Shown piece after piece: positions 8,855-16,720 of a DNA stretch of 64,000 nucleotides. The notes beneath the pieces were generated by a model that searched no databases, was not told where the DNA came from, and saw nothing but the letters and a program-made list of their open reading frames with translations. The stretch is from CAZYME01 sp964648115 (GTDB lineage: Bacteria > Pseudomonadota > Gammaproteobacteria > Legionellales > Legionellaceae). Both the position numbers and the translations under genes were made by a program. The stretch is taken from NCBI GenBank assembly GCA_964648115.1, contig CAZYME010000011.1, positions 6,729-70,728 of the forward strand, in the 5' to 3' direction. The stretch's first letter is position 1, and each line of letters starts with the position of its first letter.

Positions 8855-9964
8855 ATGAATATTTTTAATTTACCCGATTTAGGCGAAGGTTTACCTGACG
8901 CTGAGATTCATGAATGGTTTGTAAAAGAAGGTGATACGGTCACAGCTGATCAGCCTTTAGTTTCAATGGAAACAGCCAAAGCCGTTGTTGATGTTCCCTG
9001 CCCTCAAAGTGGGACCATTGTTAAATTCTATGGTAAACCAGGCGATATCATCAAAACGGGCCAGCCATTGGTCGCTTTTGAAGCTGAAGTGGCGGTACGT
9101 GCGGACAAGGGCACCGTAGTTGGCAATTTAGAAGAAAGCAGTGAGGTAAGTGACGATCACTTTGTGGTGGGCGGGGGAACTACACACCAACGCGTTAAAG
9201 CTACTCCTGCTGTTAAAATGCTCGCTAAGAAATTAAATATAAATCTAAGTACGCTAACAGGTAGTGGCGAACATGGAGTGATAACCCGCGAGGATGTCCA
9301 GAAAGCAGCGGATAAAATATCACAACCTGCAGAGGGATTTGAGCCTTTGCGTGGCGTCCGGCGCGCCATGTTAGCCAGCATGGTGCAGTCCCATCAAGAA
9401 GTTGTGCCCGTAAGTATTTTTGACGAGGCTGACATTGCCTGCTGGAAAGAACAAACCGACATTACTGTTCGGCTTATTCACGCCATCAATTATGCGATCT
9501 CTAAAGAGCCCGCTTTGAATGCTTGGTTTGATACCGCGCACAATGCTCGCAAATGTTTTGATAAACTTCATTTAGGCATTGCGATGGATAACGACGAAGG
9601 GCTTTTTGTCCCAGTTATTCATGATGTAGCGGCATATTCAGCTAAAGAGTTGCGAAACACCATCAATGATTATAAAAGCGCAGTACGTGAGCGCTCAGTT
9701 CCACCAGAAAATTTAAAGGGCGCGACCTTTACCTTATCCAATTTTGGCAAATTCGCAGGCCGATTTGCCAGCCCCATCATTGTTCCTCCTATGGTCGCTA
9801 TCCTTGCCGTAGGTCGTTTGTATGAAGGAGTCGTGAGCCAAAATGGAAAAATAGAATCGCACCGAGTATTACCCTTATCATTAAGTTTTGATCACCGCGC
9901 AGTTACCGGCGGTGAAGCAACACGCTTTTTAGGCGCGGTAATGGAGTCATTGCAAAAGCCATAA
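8855..9964 (+). CDS. pdhC: Dihydrolipoamide acyltransferase (E2) of the alpha2beta2-type complex
   Basis: E2 core enzyme. A single lipoyl domain (residues 1-76, lipoyl Lys in METAKAVVDV) is followed by a peripheral-subunit-binding domain (KATPAVKMLAKKLNIN to ITREDVQ, about 110-150) and a CoA acyltransferase domain (about 165-369). The active-site motif reads DHRAVTGGEA, whereas E2 proteins such as E. coli AceF have DHRVVDGA, so the usual Asp is Thr. ATG at 8852 overlaps the pdhB stop, but ATG at 8855 is better spaced from GGAG. No E3 gene follows; the lpdA product at 32.5 kb may serve both complexes. Confidence 0.9.
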   Translation: MNIFNLPDLGEGLPDAEIHEWFVKEGDTVTADQPLVSMETAKAVVDVPCPQSGTIVKFYGKPGDIIKTGQPLVAFEAEVAVRADKGTVVGNLEESSEVSDDHFVVGGGTTHQRVKATPAVKMLAKKLNINLSTLTGSGEHGVITREDVQKAADKISQPAEGFEPLRGVRRAMLASMVQSHQEVVPVSIFDEADIACWKEQTDITVRLIHAINYAISKEPALNAWFDTAHNARKCFDKLHLGIAMDNDEGLFVPVIHDVAAYSAKELRNTINDYKSAVRERSVPPENLKGATFTLSNFGKFAGRFASPIIVPPMVAILAVGRLYEGVVSQNGKIESHRVLPLSLSFDHRAVTGGEATRFLGAVMESLQKP

Positions 9965-10077
9965 AAATCAATGGTAATCATTCACAACGATAGACAACAT
10001 CCCTAACGTTTTTTTACAATTGGGTGCAATTATCAACACACCCTATTATAATTTTGACATATTTATTATAAACGCAT

Positions 10078-11161
10078 ATGTATAAAATGTTAGGGTTGGT
10101 TGATTTGCAGAAGAATGATGAAGAGCAAAAGAACGAAGGTGCAGGTGTAGGTTCATTATCTTTACTAGAGCAATTACCCCGTAGAGTGATTTAAGATCAT
10201 TTAGCGAAATTCTTTTCGATGGGAGATTTGTCGAGAATTTCGCGAACATCAAGAACGATGTTTTTTTCTTATAAACCACTATTCCCTGCAATACTTTTAT
10301 CCCATGTTATTAAGGGTGAGGAAGCCGAAGCGCTTGAAATGATTGATAAAAACCCTCCTTTATTGCTTAATCTTTCAAATGCCATCGACCACTCTGGTCG
10401 TCCCTAGACAGGTTTCCCCCCTTTCAGGCCGCTTTGCTTTGTCACGACGTTGCAATATGCAAAAAGATAGGGCCTTATTTTGATAAGTTGGCTAATGGAC
10501 GGGAAGAAAAGACAAAACAATTTAAAACACTATTTCCAAATGGCCTGCCTAAACAGTAACCGTATGATTTTAGTATCCTAATTCAAGTTATTTCTAATAG
10601 TTCAGAAGGCGATATTAAGGGAGCTATAAGAAAGGTGGATAATAGAATACTTTAAAGGACTTTAGAAAAACCTTTACAAATTTAGCAACGAGTGAAGCAT
10701 TTTTTGATCCATTGCACTTAATTAGTTCACTTAAGGCCTACAATGAGCAAGCTTGCCATTGGAGATATAATCAAAAAGATTTATTCTGGCGCCAGGTTAT
10801 CGGTTATACGCAGCGCTTTCTACCGGCGAGCTATGCGCAAGCCCTCTGCCAGGGCATTTATTCTATTGTCGATTATAATCAACCGCTTCGTCGTTCATTT
10901 AAATTAAAATATGAGGATAGCTCTTATTTCCCCTTAGCAGAATTGGTTGGCCTTGGTTTCGACTCTGCTGCTAGGGGTGTACTGGGGGCGGTGTTGTGGC
11001 CTTTCCATGAAGATTGCGACTTAACCTTGACGGATTTTGATAGGCTTTATAATGCAAATATGGAAGAGCTACTTCGACTTGAGCATGGCATTTTGCATGA
11101 TAGACAATCCATCACAGGCAACGAAAATCAAAGCTGGCGGTCGTGGTGCGCGATTTCTTAA
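10078..11161 (+). pseudogene. Decayed F-box protein gene, Legionella-type host-interaction family
   Basis: A broken gene readable across several frames. From ATG 10078 the first frame gives a linker, then an F-box-like segment (LLEQLPRRVI, stop at 10192, DHLAKFFSMGDLSRISRTS), then LLSHVIKGEEAEALEMIDKNP and a TAG at 10405. A frameshift near 10395 restores similarity (FQAALLCHDVAICKKIGPYF), with stops near 10558 and 10653. A second shift leads into an intact stretch of about 160 codons (DFRKTFTNLATSEAFF, then DLFWRQVIGYTQRFLP, ending ENQSWRSWCAIS). F-box proteins act in eukaryotic SCF ubiquitin ligases; in Legionella they are secreted effectors. The inactive state is seen directly; family membership is inferred from sequence pattern. 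Confidence 0.7.
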
Positions 11162-11401
11162 CAGCATACTTTAAGGAGATCTAAAGCAAATTTTGTAAGA
11201 CATTTATCCCAGCATGTCTCTTGAATGTCTGAAGTATTTACCCACCAAAGAACAACTTCAACTTAACGACAAAACCGGTATCCGGATTGCGAGTAAACTC
11301 AGATCTTATCAAGGTTGGGTAGTGCATTTATTTCTCATGCGGCAACAAATTATTTAGCTTAATTTTTTAAGCTTTGGATTGGCATAGTAGTACTCTAAAA
11401 T
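11162..11401. other. Intergenic, no gene seen
   Basis: AT-rich spacer between the decayed F-box gene and the convergent mutM. No open frame is convincing. AGCTTAA-TTTT-TTAAGCT at about 11357-11374 is a small palindrome that could act as a weak bidirectional terminator. Confidence 0.4.
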
Positions 11402-12220
11402 CTATATCGATTGACAACGCTCGCAAAATACCGTACTTCTCTGGCCTAGTTTAAAGTGCTTTAGAGTTGTTTGGCATTTCAAGCATGGTAGCCCTGCTCT
11501 TCCATAAACATTTAATTTTTGTGCAAAATATCCTGGTTTTCCTTCACTGTTCACAAAATCTTTTAGCGTTGTTCCACCTTGGTTAATTGCAAATTGTAAC
11601 ACCTGTTGAATTGCTTCAACGAGTTGCTCACATTGCTGTAAGGTGAGTACCCCCGCAGGTGTTCTTGGATGAATATTTGCTAAAAATAAAGCTTCTGGTG
11701 CATAAATATTACCTACGCCTACGACTATATGGCTGTCCATGATAAAGGATTTTACTGGAATCCGCCGGCCCATTGCTTTTTTCTTAAAATACTCAGCAGT
11801 GAAATTTATTTCTAGGGGCTCCACGCCCAGGGATGCGAGTAATGTGTGCTGACATGGATCTTGCTCAGTCCATAACACAGCACCAAAACGACGTGGGTCA
11901 TGGTAGCGCAGTATTGTTTGATCTGAAAAAACGATATCAACATGATCATGGCGTCGGAGTGTAGTTTGATTTGTAACCATGCGTAAGCTACCTGACATTC
12001 CTAAGTGGATAATAAGTGTGCCTGCTTTGACGTTTATCAGTAAATATTTACCACGGCGGGATAACTTAGAAACTTGTTGTTGATTTAAATTGTTTTTTAA
12101 ATCGGTGGGTATTGGCCAACGCAGGTGAGGATGACGAACTATTACGTCTTGAATAATAGCACCTTCCAGATGGGGTTTTAAGCCACGCATAACGGTTTCA
12201 ACTTCTGGTAATTCTGGCAT
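11402..12220 (-). CDS. mutM: Formamidopyrimidine-DNA glycosylase MutM (Fpg)
   Basis: Bifunctional glycosylase and AP lyase removing 8-oxoguanine and formamidopyrimidines. The N-terminal catalytic PELPEVET (Pro2, Glu3) is intact, as are Lys58 in SRRGKYLLI, the helix-two-turn-helix segment around VVGVGNIYAPEALF, and the C-terminal zinc finger with its two Cys pairs (CLKC and CERC). The 272-residue length is typical. It appears monocistronic and ends facing the decayed F-box gene. Confidence 0.96.
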   Translation of the reverse strand: MPELPEVETVMRGLKPHLEGAIIQDVIVRHPHLRWPIPTDLKNNLNQQQVSKLSRRGKYLLINVKAGTLIIHLGMSGSLRMVTNQTTLRRHDHVDIVFSDQTILRYHDPRRFGAVLWTEQDPCQHTLLASLGVEPLEINFTAEYFKKKAMGRRIPVKSFIMDSHIVVGVGNIYAPEALFLANIHPRTPAGVLTLQQCEQLVEAIQQVLQFAINQGGTTLKDFVNSEGKPGYFAQKLNVYGRAGLPCLKCQTTLKHFKLGQRSTVFCERCQSI

Positions 12221-12267
12221 GTTTAAATCTGTATTAGATTAATTTTGGAGCATTGTATCATTTTAAG

Positions 12268-12416
12268 CATTAAGGGCATAAAGTGGCACTTCGTGCGGTT
12301 GTTGGGCCGTGGCCCAACCTACGTTTAATTTGCTCAGAGCGCCGGCCAATTTAGATGTGGGTTGGGTTGTTGACCCAACAAGCGCACGAAGTGCCACCTT
12401 ATGCCCGTGATGCTTT
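12268..12416. repeat. Palindromic element, family B (GTGGCACTTCGTGCG...GTTGGG)
   Basis: About 150 bp with long imperfect inverted ends: GGGCATAAAGTGGCACTTCG on the left against CGAAGTGCCACCTTATGCCC on the right, enclosing TTGTTGGGCCGTGGCCCAAC and GGTTGGGTTGTTGACCCAAC palindromes. The right end overlaps the last codons and the TAA of the S1/P1 nuclease gene. Relatives occur at 20106, 35654, 62634 and 63121. Confidence 0.8.
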
Positions 12417-13262
12417 CACCCTACCCTTTTTTCGCGAAGCCAGAGCATTTTGAGTACGATCATCTATATTATTCAACAATACACCCAACCGACATCCTGC
12501 CAGGGCAATGCGTTTTTCTGCAATTTTTTGAGCGCTTTTTTGATAACGCTCATCAATTGGTAATTTATACACTTTCTGAATAGCTAACGTATGGGATTCA
12601 TCGGCCCATTGTGCAGGAGTAGTATCAAGAACCAGCACTTTACACGGCCAACGTTGCTCTATTTTTGCAGCACTGTTTTTGATTTGAACTTGACTATATT
12701 TCTTTCTTCCCCCAAACAAACCGGCTCCTTTATCCCAATAGGAATGCAGGTTTTTTGCTATAGCATTATCTTCTAATAGCACTAAATTCCCACCTCGATC
12801 CCCTTTAGGGTGCTCGCTACTTATTCTTGTTACTGCATGCAAAGGTTGATGAATATCACCTACAACGTGCATAAGTATGCGTAATGCGACGCCTTTATCA
12901 AAATCTGTGGCGTATTGATTAAGTAATAAATGGCGGGATTTTTCGATAGCCCATAATGCATTGATTTCCCCAGGGGGTAGCAAGGGTGTTTCATCATCAG
13001 AAAAAGGTATATCAATGTAATGCATAGTCGCAAACCAATTTACATCTTGGAAGCGCAATGTATCGAGCCATACGGCACTATCTACCCAAGTTTGTGGTTT
13101 GTAGACCTTATCTAGCGCTTGGTTATAATTGTTAAAAACTTGCTTTGCACTGGGAGTCATTTGATCGTAAGCAATTTGCGCAACCAATCGGTGACCTAAC
13201 GCGTTCCAACTGAATACACAGGTCGACAGCAATATAAAAAAAACGGCCAACCAAATTTTCAC
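12399..13262 (-). CDS. Secreted S1/P1-type zinc nuclease
   Basis: Single-strand-preferring nuclease or 3'-nucleotidase of the S1/P1 family, exported to the periplasm or medium. The frame is open to 13409, but GTG at 13262 is preceded by AAAGG at suitable spacing and begins a clean signal peptide (VKIWLAVFFILLSTCVFS) followed by WNALGH. In this family the mature N-terminal Trp is itself a zinc ligand, which supports this start and cleavage site. Further ligands are in HVVGDIHQPLHA and GDRGGN, with NLHSYWD downstream. The last residues KASRA and the stop lie in the arm of a palindromic repeat, so the original C-terminus may have been altered. 287 residues. Confidence 0.88.
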   Translation of the reverse strand: MKIWLAVFFILLSTCVFSWNALGHRLVAQIAYDQMTPSAKQVFNNYNQALDKVYKPQTWVDSAVWLDTLRFQDVNWFATMHYIDIPFSDDETPLLPPGEINALWAIEKSRHLLLNQYATDFDKGVALRILMHVVGDIHQPLHAVTRISSEHPKGDRGGNLVLLEDNAIAKNLHSYWDKGAGLFGGRKKYSQVQIKNSAAKIEQRWPCKVLVLDTTPAQWADESHTLAIQKVYKLPIDERYQKSAQKIAEKRIALAGCRLGVLLNNIDDRTQNALASRKKGRVKASRA

Positions 13263-13487
13263 TATATTGCCTTTGTGGTTTTGAACTGGAGTGACTATAA
13301 CAAAGGTTTGGAGTATTAGAAACCCGGTTGACACAGGTAAATTATGCGTTGAATCCCTTGTCACATTAAATTTTTTCTTGGCCTTCACTTTTAGAGCAAG
13401 ATACCTCATTCTACGTACAACACGATTTTTACTGCATTGATCATAGAAAAAACAACTTGCTTAATATTTCCTTAATGATTTATTTAT

Positions 13488-14447
13488 ATGCTGTATGAAA
13501 TATTTTTATTGATTATGAGTTCTATGGAAACAATTGAAAAAACTGACAAGAAGAGCATTGATACAAAAAATTTAGCTTTCAAAGCTGGTGCAATGGGCGG
13601 ACTAGTTGGAATTACAACCTTTCCTTTCATGGTTAGTATTGGTTTACGGCAAAGTGGAGCAGATTTAGCATTACGTTCTGTTGCGAAATCGTTTCCCAGC
13701 CACCTTGCTGCCTCACAAACCAAAGGTGCTGCACGTAATACAGGTAGCGCACTAAAGAGAAGCGCATCAAGTGAGTTGGCTTCACCGGAAGCCTCATCCT
13801 CTATGCCGTCAGAACCGTCGCAACCAACCTCTGCACGTTCGTCTCACACTGTCGCCGCTATTGCTATGCAGCAGCAGATAGCGTTAAATCAAACGCTGTC
13901 TCATCTGGATGCTGTGATGGGAGGCTACTTGGCTAATCGTACAAAACTTACAATTGCCGGAAAAGATGCAGGACGAATGACGACTTGGAATATTTGGGCA
14001 TTAACAAAAGCAGGATACCCATTGCGATGGACAAGTGCCACCATTTTTTATGGCGCTTTAATACAAGGTGTGGATGATGTGGCTGGCGCTCTACCGATCG
14101 AAGATAGGACTATCAGAGCCGCTACGGCAGGAGCACTTACGGGTACTGCTACGACTATGGTTACTTATCCGCTTCAAAAAGCACATGACGCACAAGTACT
14201 AGCCACTGGAATGGGCCCAGATGGAAGGCTGCGCCCTCTTTCCACACTGGGATTATTTAAACGTGCAAGAGTATACGTAGCTCAAGAAGGAATGACAGCT
14301 GGGGCCCAAAGATTGTTAGCCAGAGGTACCTTAGGACTAAGAATAGCATGTGGTGGCGCAGCTTTTGCTACAGCGCAAGTCGCTAATGATTGGTTAGGAG
14401 ATACTCCTTATGATGATGCTAAAAACATATTCTCACGAAAAGCGTAA
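13488..14447 (+). CDS. Mitochondrial-carrier-like membrane protein, candidate effector
   Basis: Not a standard bacterial family. Hydrophobic Gly/Ala-rich segments recur with carrier-style signatures: AGAMGGLVGITTFPFMVSIG near residues 33-52, a middle unit ending WTSATIFYGALIQGVDDVAG near 195, and AATAGALTGTATTMVTYPLQ near 225, followed by VYVAQEGMTAGAQRLLARGT, which resembles the EG...RG matrix loop. This matches the three-fold architecture of eukaryotic mitochondrial carriers, although the Px[D/E]xx[K/R] motif is degenerate. A Ser/Ala/Pro-rich insert (residues 75-125) follows the first unit. Legionella pneumophila injects one such carrier (LncP), which makes a similar role plausible. Start uncertain: ATG at 13515 is an alternative. 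319 residues. Confidence 0.55.
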   Translation: MLYEIFLLIMSSMETIEKTDKKSIDTKNLAFKAGAMGGLVGITTFPFMVSIGLRQSGADLALRSVAKSFPSHLAASQTKGAARNTGSALKRSASSELASPEASSSMPSEPSQPTSARSSHTVAAIAMQQQIALNQTLSHLDAVMGGYLANRTKLTIAGKDAGRMTTWNIWALTKAGYPLRWTSATIFYGALIQGVDDVAGALPIEDRTIRAATAGALTGTATTMVTYPLQKAHDAQVLATGMGPDGRLRPLSTLGLFKRARVYVAQEGMTAGAQRLLARGTLGLRIACGGAAFATAQVANDWLGDTPYDDAKNIFSRKA

Positions 14448-14467
14448 CAAGCAGAGAAAGGTAGCTA

Positions 14468-14647
14468 CTACTTTTTTCGGGGAATCACTGGTGGCTCAAC
14501 AGGAATGGGTTCTTTAGCATCTTTCTCGAAAGTAGGAGATGACGTGCCTATTAGAGCTGCTACCCTAGCAGCTTTATCTGCGGCCAGGGCCGAGGCTGAT
14601 GACCATAAACCATTCACAATAATAGTTCTAGCTACTCTACCAAACAT
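14468..14647 (-). CDS. Small hypothetical protein, 59 residues
   Basis: A short frame opening at ATG 14647 with AGGAG six bases upstream, a strong ribosome site for this window. It begins MFGRVARTIIVNGLW, has an Ala-rich middle (SSASALAADKAARVAALIG) and a Pro-rich tail ending VPIPRKK-like (EPPVIPRKK). No family is recognised. It lies between the carrier-like gene and the GDSL esterase gene and converges on the former, within the accessory island. Support is the ribosome site and the uninterrupted frame only. Confidence 0.45.
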   Translation of the reverse strand: MFGRVARTIIVNGLWSSASALAADKAARVAALIGTSSPTFEKDAKEPIPVEPPVIPRKK

Positions 14648-15113
14648 AAGGTCTCCTAAATAAAATTAACCTATCACCCTATTTCTTTATTAACCCCATT
14701 TTGGAATTTTTCAGCCCTGTAATTCACGCTCCATAAGGGGTTTAAGGGAGCTACGAGCTATTAGGTCAGAATCTATTGCTGAGTTTGAATCAAAGTGTCG
14801 CACATTTACAGAGATACACACTCGCCTGTTAGACCGCTGCACTGATTTTAGTGACTTTAGAGCGGGTACAGCGGAATTAAAACGCCAAAATGGATTTTTA
14901 TTAATCAATCTTACTGGTTTTTATAATTAAAATCAAATCAATATAGCAGGGCGAGAGCATGAATGACTGAAATATCAACAATAATCCGATAAAACAGGAT
15001 ATCTGATCTCTATTTCTACGTCCTACCGATTGACCGCAGTACGCAGTGGCTCTGAGTGTCAAGAAAATTTAATGTAAGGGCGTGTTTACAATACACCCCC
15101 TAATTCGAAGAGG
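14648..15113. repeat. Gene-free spacer with a family D repeat (about 14943-15065)
   Basis: No convincing gene. Bases 14943-15065 (CAGGGCGAGAGCATGAATGA to TTTCTACGTCCTACCGATTG and on) closely match 55980-56075 over about 90 bases, so this is a dispersed repeat. A short open frame on the minus strand at 14711-14908 has no ribosome site or recognisable product. Confidence 0.55.
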
Positions 15114-16580
15114 CTAGCTTCGAGCAGACAAAGGTGCAGCTTGCTGTTCGTGCTCTGCTTTTACAACAGCTAGTGCTTTCTCTAAAGCAAAACAATCAGG
15201 AATTAAATTCTTTTTAGCATCAAGCCAGCCAAGCTCCTGCAGGACTTGTAATGAACGATGCCCACCATTGTATAAAGCATGTTTTAAAATTGTTTCTAAA
15301 TCAGCAGAATGATACGGCATATTTGAACGTCTAAAGAATCCAAAATAGCCGCGTTTATCTGCATCTAGCTTCCCTTTATAGGCCGCTCTAAATGCTGCAA
15401 CTAACTCCGTCTTATTAAGCGATAATTTAATCTTCTCCTGGGCCTCTACTTTCGGTTGTGTAAAATTATATTCAACCTTATATTTCTGATAAAAAGCATC
15501 CGCCAGCAAGGCATGCATGTGCGCTGTCGGATGCACATCATCCCAAAACATATAACCAGGGGCGGGAGAAGTATGCTCTCTTGTTCTTATAAACTCATCA
15601 GATGAAGTATAAGGTTGCCGTTGTTTTTCAGAGTCAAACCCATGATCTTCTGGATGATTATAAATGTCTGAAAAAGTTGAACTAACATCAAATACCTCAA
15701 TGGAATGCATAGGATTTTCGTATGCTAATTTGCTACACTCTTCTGCTAAACGCTGATTGAAATATTGTGAGCACTCTGATGCGTTTCTTTGTTCTTCACC
15801 ACCTTTGCTTTGATAGCGAGGGGTTAACCCTAGGTCCGGCAAGTTAAACAATACGAAATGTTTGTACCCATTTCTCATTAATTCCTTAACATTTTTTATT
15901 CGAGCCTGAACAGCTTTCTCGACCGCATCATGCGAAGGTCTTTTGTTTACCGTAATCAAGTCATTAGCACCTGACCACTCCACCACTAAAGTTTTAGCTT
16001 TGGCCGCTGATGTAGTTTCTCGTGCCCTATCATCCGCCAATAATTCGTTACGTTTTTTGTCTAGGGTTGATAGAATTAAGCGGCTAAAAAACAAAGAGAT
16101 ACTGTTGATAAATGACCAAGCATAATTATGAGCCGTTAACCCACCCTCAGCAAAACTACGCGCAAGCGGCTGCCCCTCATAATCAAATCGTAAATTGTTA
16201 TCAAGAGTGTAACTAGTTTCAACTACGGATTTTACCTCTAAATCACCATCAATTACCGCATCTGCAACATCGGTGTCATCTCGTCGTGGCTTTTGAGATA
16301 AAGCTGGGTCTGCGAGCAACAATGCATCTACAAGCTCACTTTGGCGTTGCGGAACTTTTCTATGCTCTAATTGTCTAATACCAAATTCGTTAGCAAAATC
16401 TACAAATACATCATCACTCCAAGTAAAGCCATTAGTAAACCGCCCTCTAGTTGACTTGGCCTTTAAACCACTCAGACCATCCATCGGAATAAATCCTAAC
16501 AAATGGCGATGATCCATCGTACCTCGATCTGAAAGGCTATCGCCCATTAAAACTAAATGCGAAATTCTGGTAGGTTTCAT
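15114..16580 (-). CDS. Cytosolic-start GDSL/SGNH esterase or phospholipase, candidate effector
   Basis: GDSL-family serine esterase. Block I is LMGDSLSDRG with nucleophile Ser15, the block III-like segment is SGANDLI, and block V is DDVHPT with catalytic Asp347 and His350. The N-terminus lacks a signal peptide, unlike most secreted GDSL enzymes. A C-terminal extension of about 115 residues after the catalytic domain contains a helical segment (LETILKHALYNGGHRSLQVL) and a Glu/Gln/Ser-rich tail of the kind found in type IV secretion substrates. Legionella species carry a small family of GDSL phospholipases (PlaA, PlaC, PlaD); which one this resembles cannot be settled by eye. 488 residues. Confidence 0.82.
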   Translation of the reverse strand: MKPTRISHLVLMGDSLSDRGTMDHRHLLGFIPMDGLSGLKAKSTRGRFTNGFTWSDDVFVDFANEFGIRQLEHRKVPQRQSELVDALLLADPALSQKPRRDDTDVADAVIDGDLEVKSVVETSYTLDNNLRFDYEGQPLARSFAEGGLTAHNYAWSFINSISLFFSRLILSTLDKKRNELLADDRARETTSAAKAKTLVVEWSGANDLITVNKRPSHDAVEKAVQARIKNVKELMRNGYKHFVLFNLPDLGLTPRYQSKGGEEQRNASECSQYFNQRLAEECSKLAYENPMHSIEVFDVSSTFSDIYNHPEDHGFDSEKQRQPYTSSDEFIRTREHTSPAPGYMFWDDVHPTAHMHALLADAFYQKYKVEYNFTQPKVEAQEKIKLSLNKTELVAAFRAAYKGKLDADKRGYFGFFRRSNMPYHSADLETILKHALYNGGHRSLQVLQELGWLDAKKNLIPDCFALEKALAVVKAEHEQQAAPLSARS

Positions 16581-16657
16581 GATATTTATATAAAATTTTA
16601 CGATGTGTACTTATTATAACCACGCATTGTTAAGAGAATATTAACATTATATAAACA

Positions 16658-16704
16658 TGTAGCCCGTATGGAGCGAAGCGGTATGCGGGACTCATTCCCG
16701 CATG
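16658..16704. repeat. REP-like palindrome, family A
   Basis: TGTAGCCCGTATGGAGCGAA followed by GCGGTATGCGGGACTCATTC and CCGCATG. It lies just downstream of tolB in the place where pal is often found. Confidence 0.75.
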
Positions 16705-16720
16705 TCAGAACGTAATGAAA

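Noticed and set aside
14711..14908. A 65-codon minus-strand frame
   Set aside because: No ribosome site and no recognisable product; the adjacent bases belong to a dispersed repeat.
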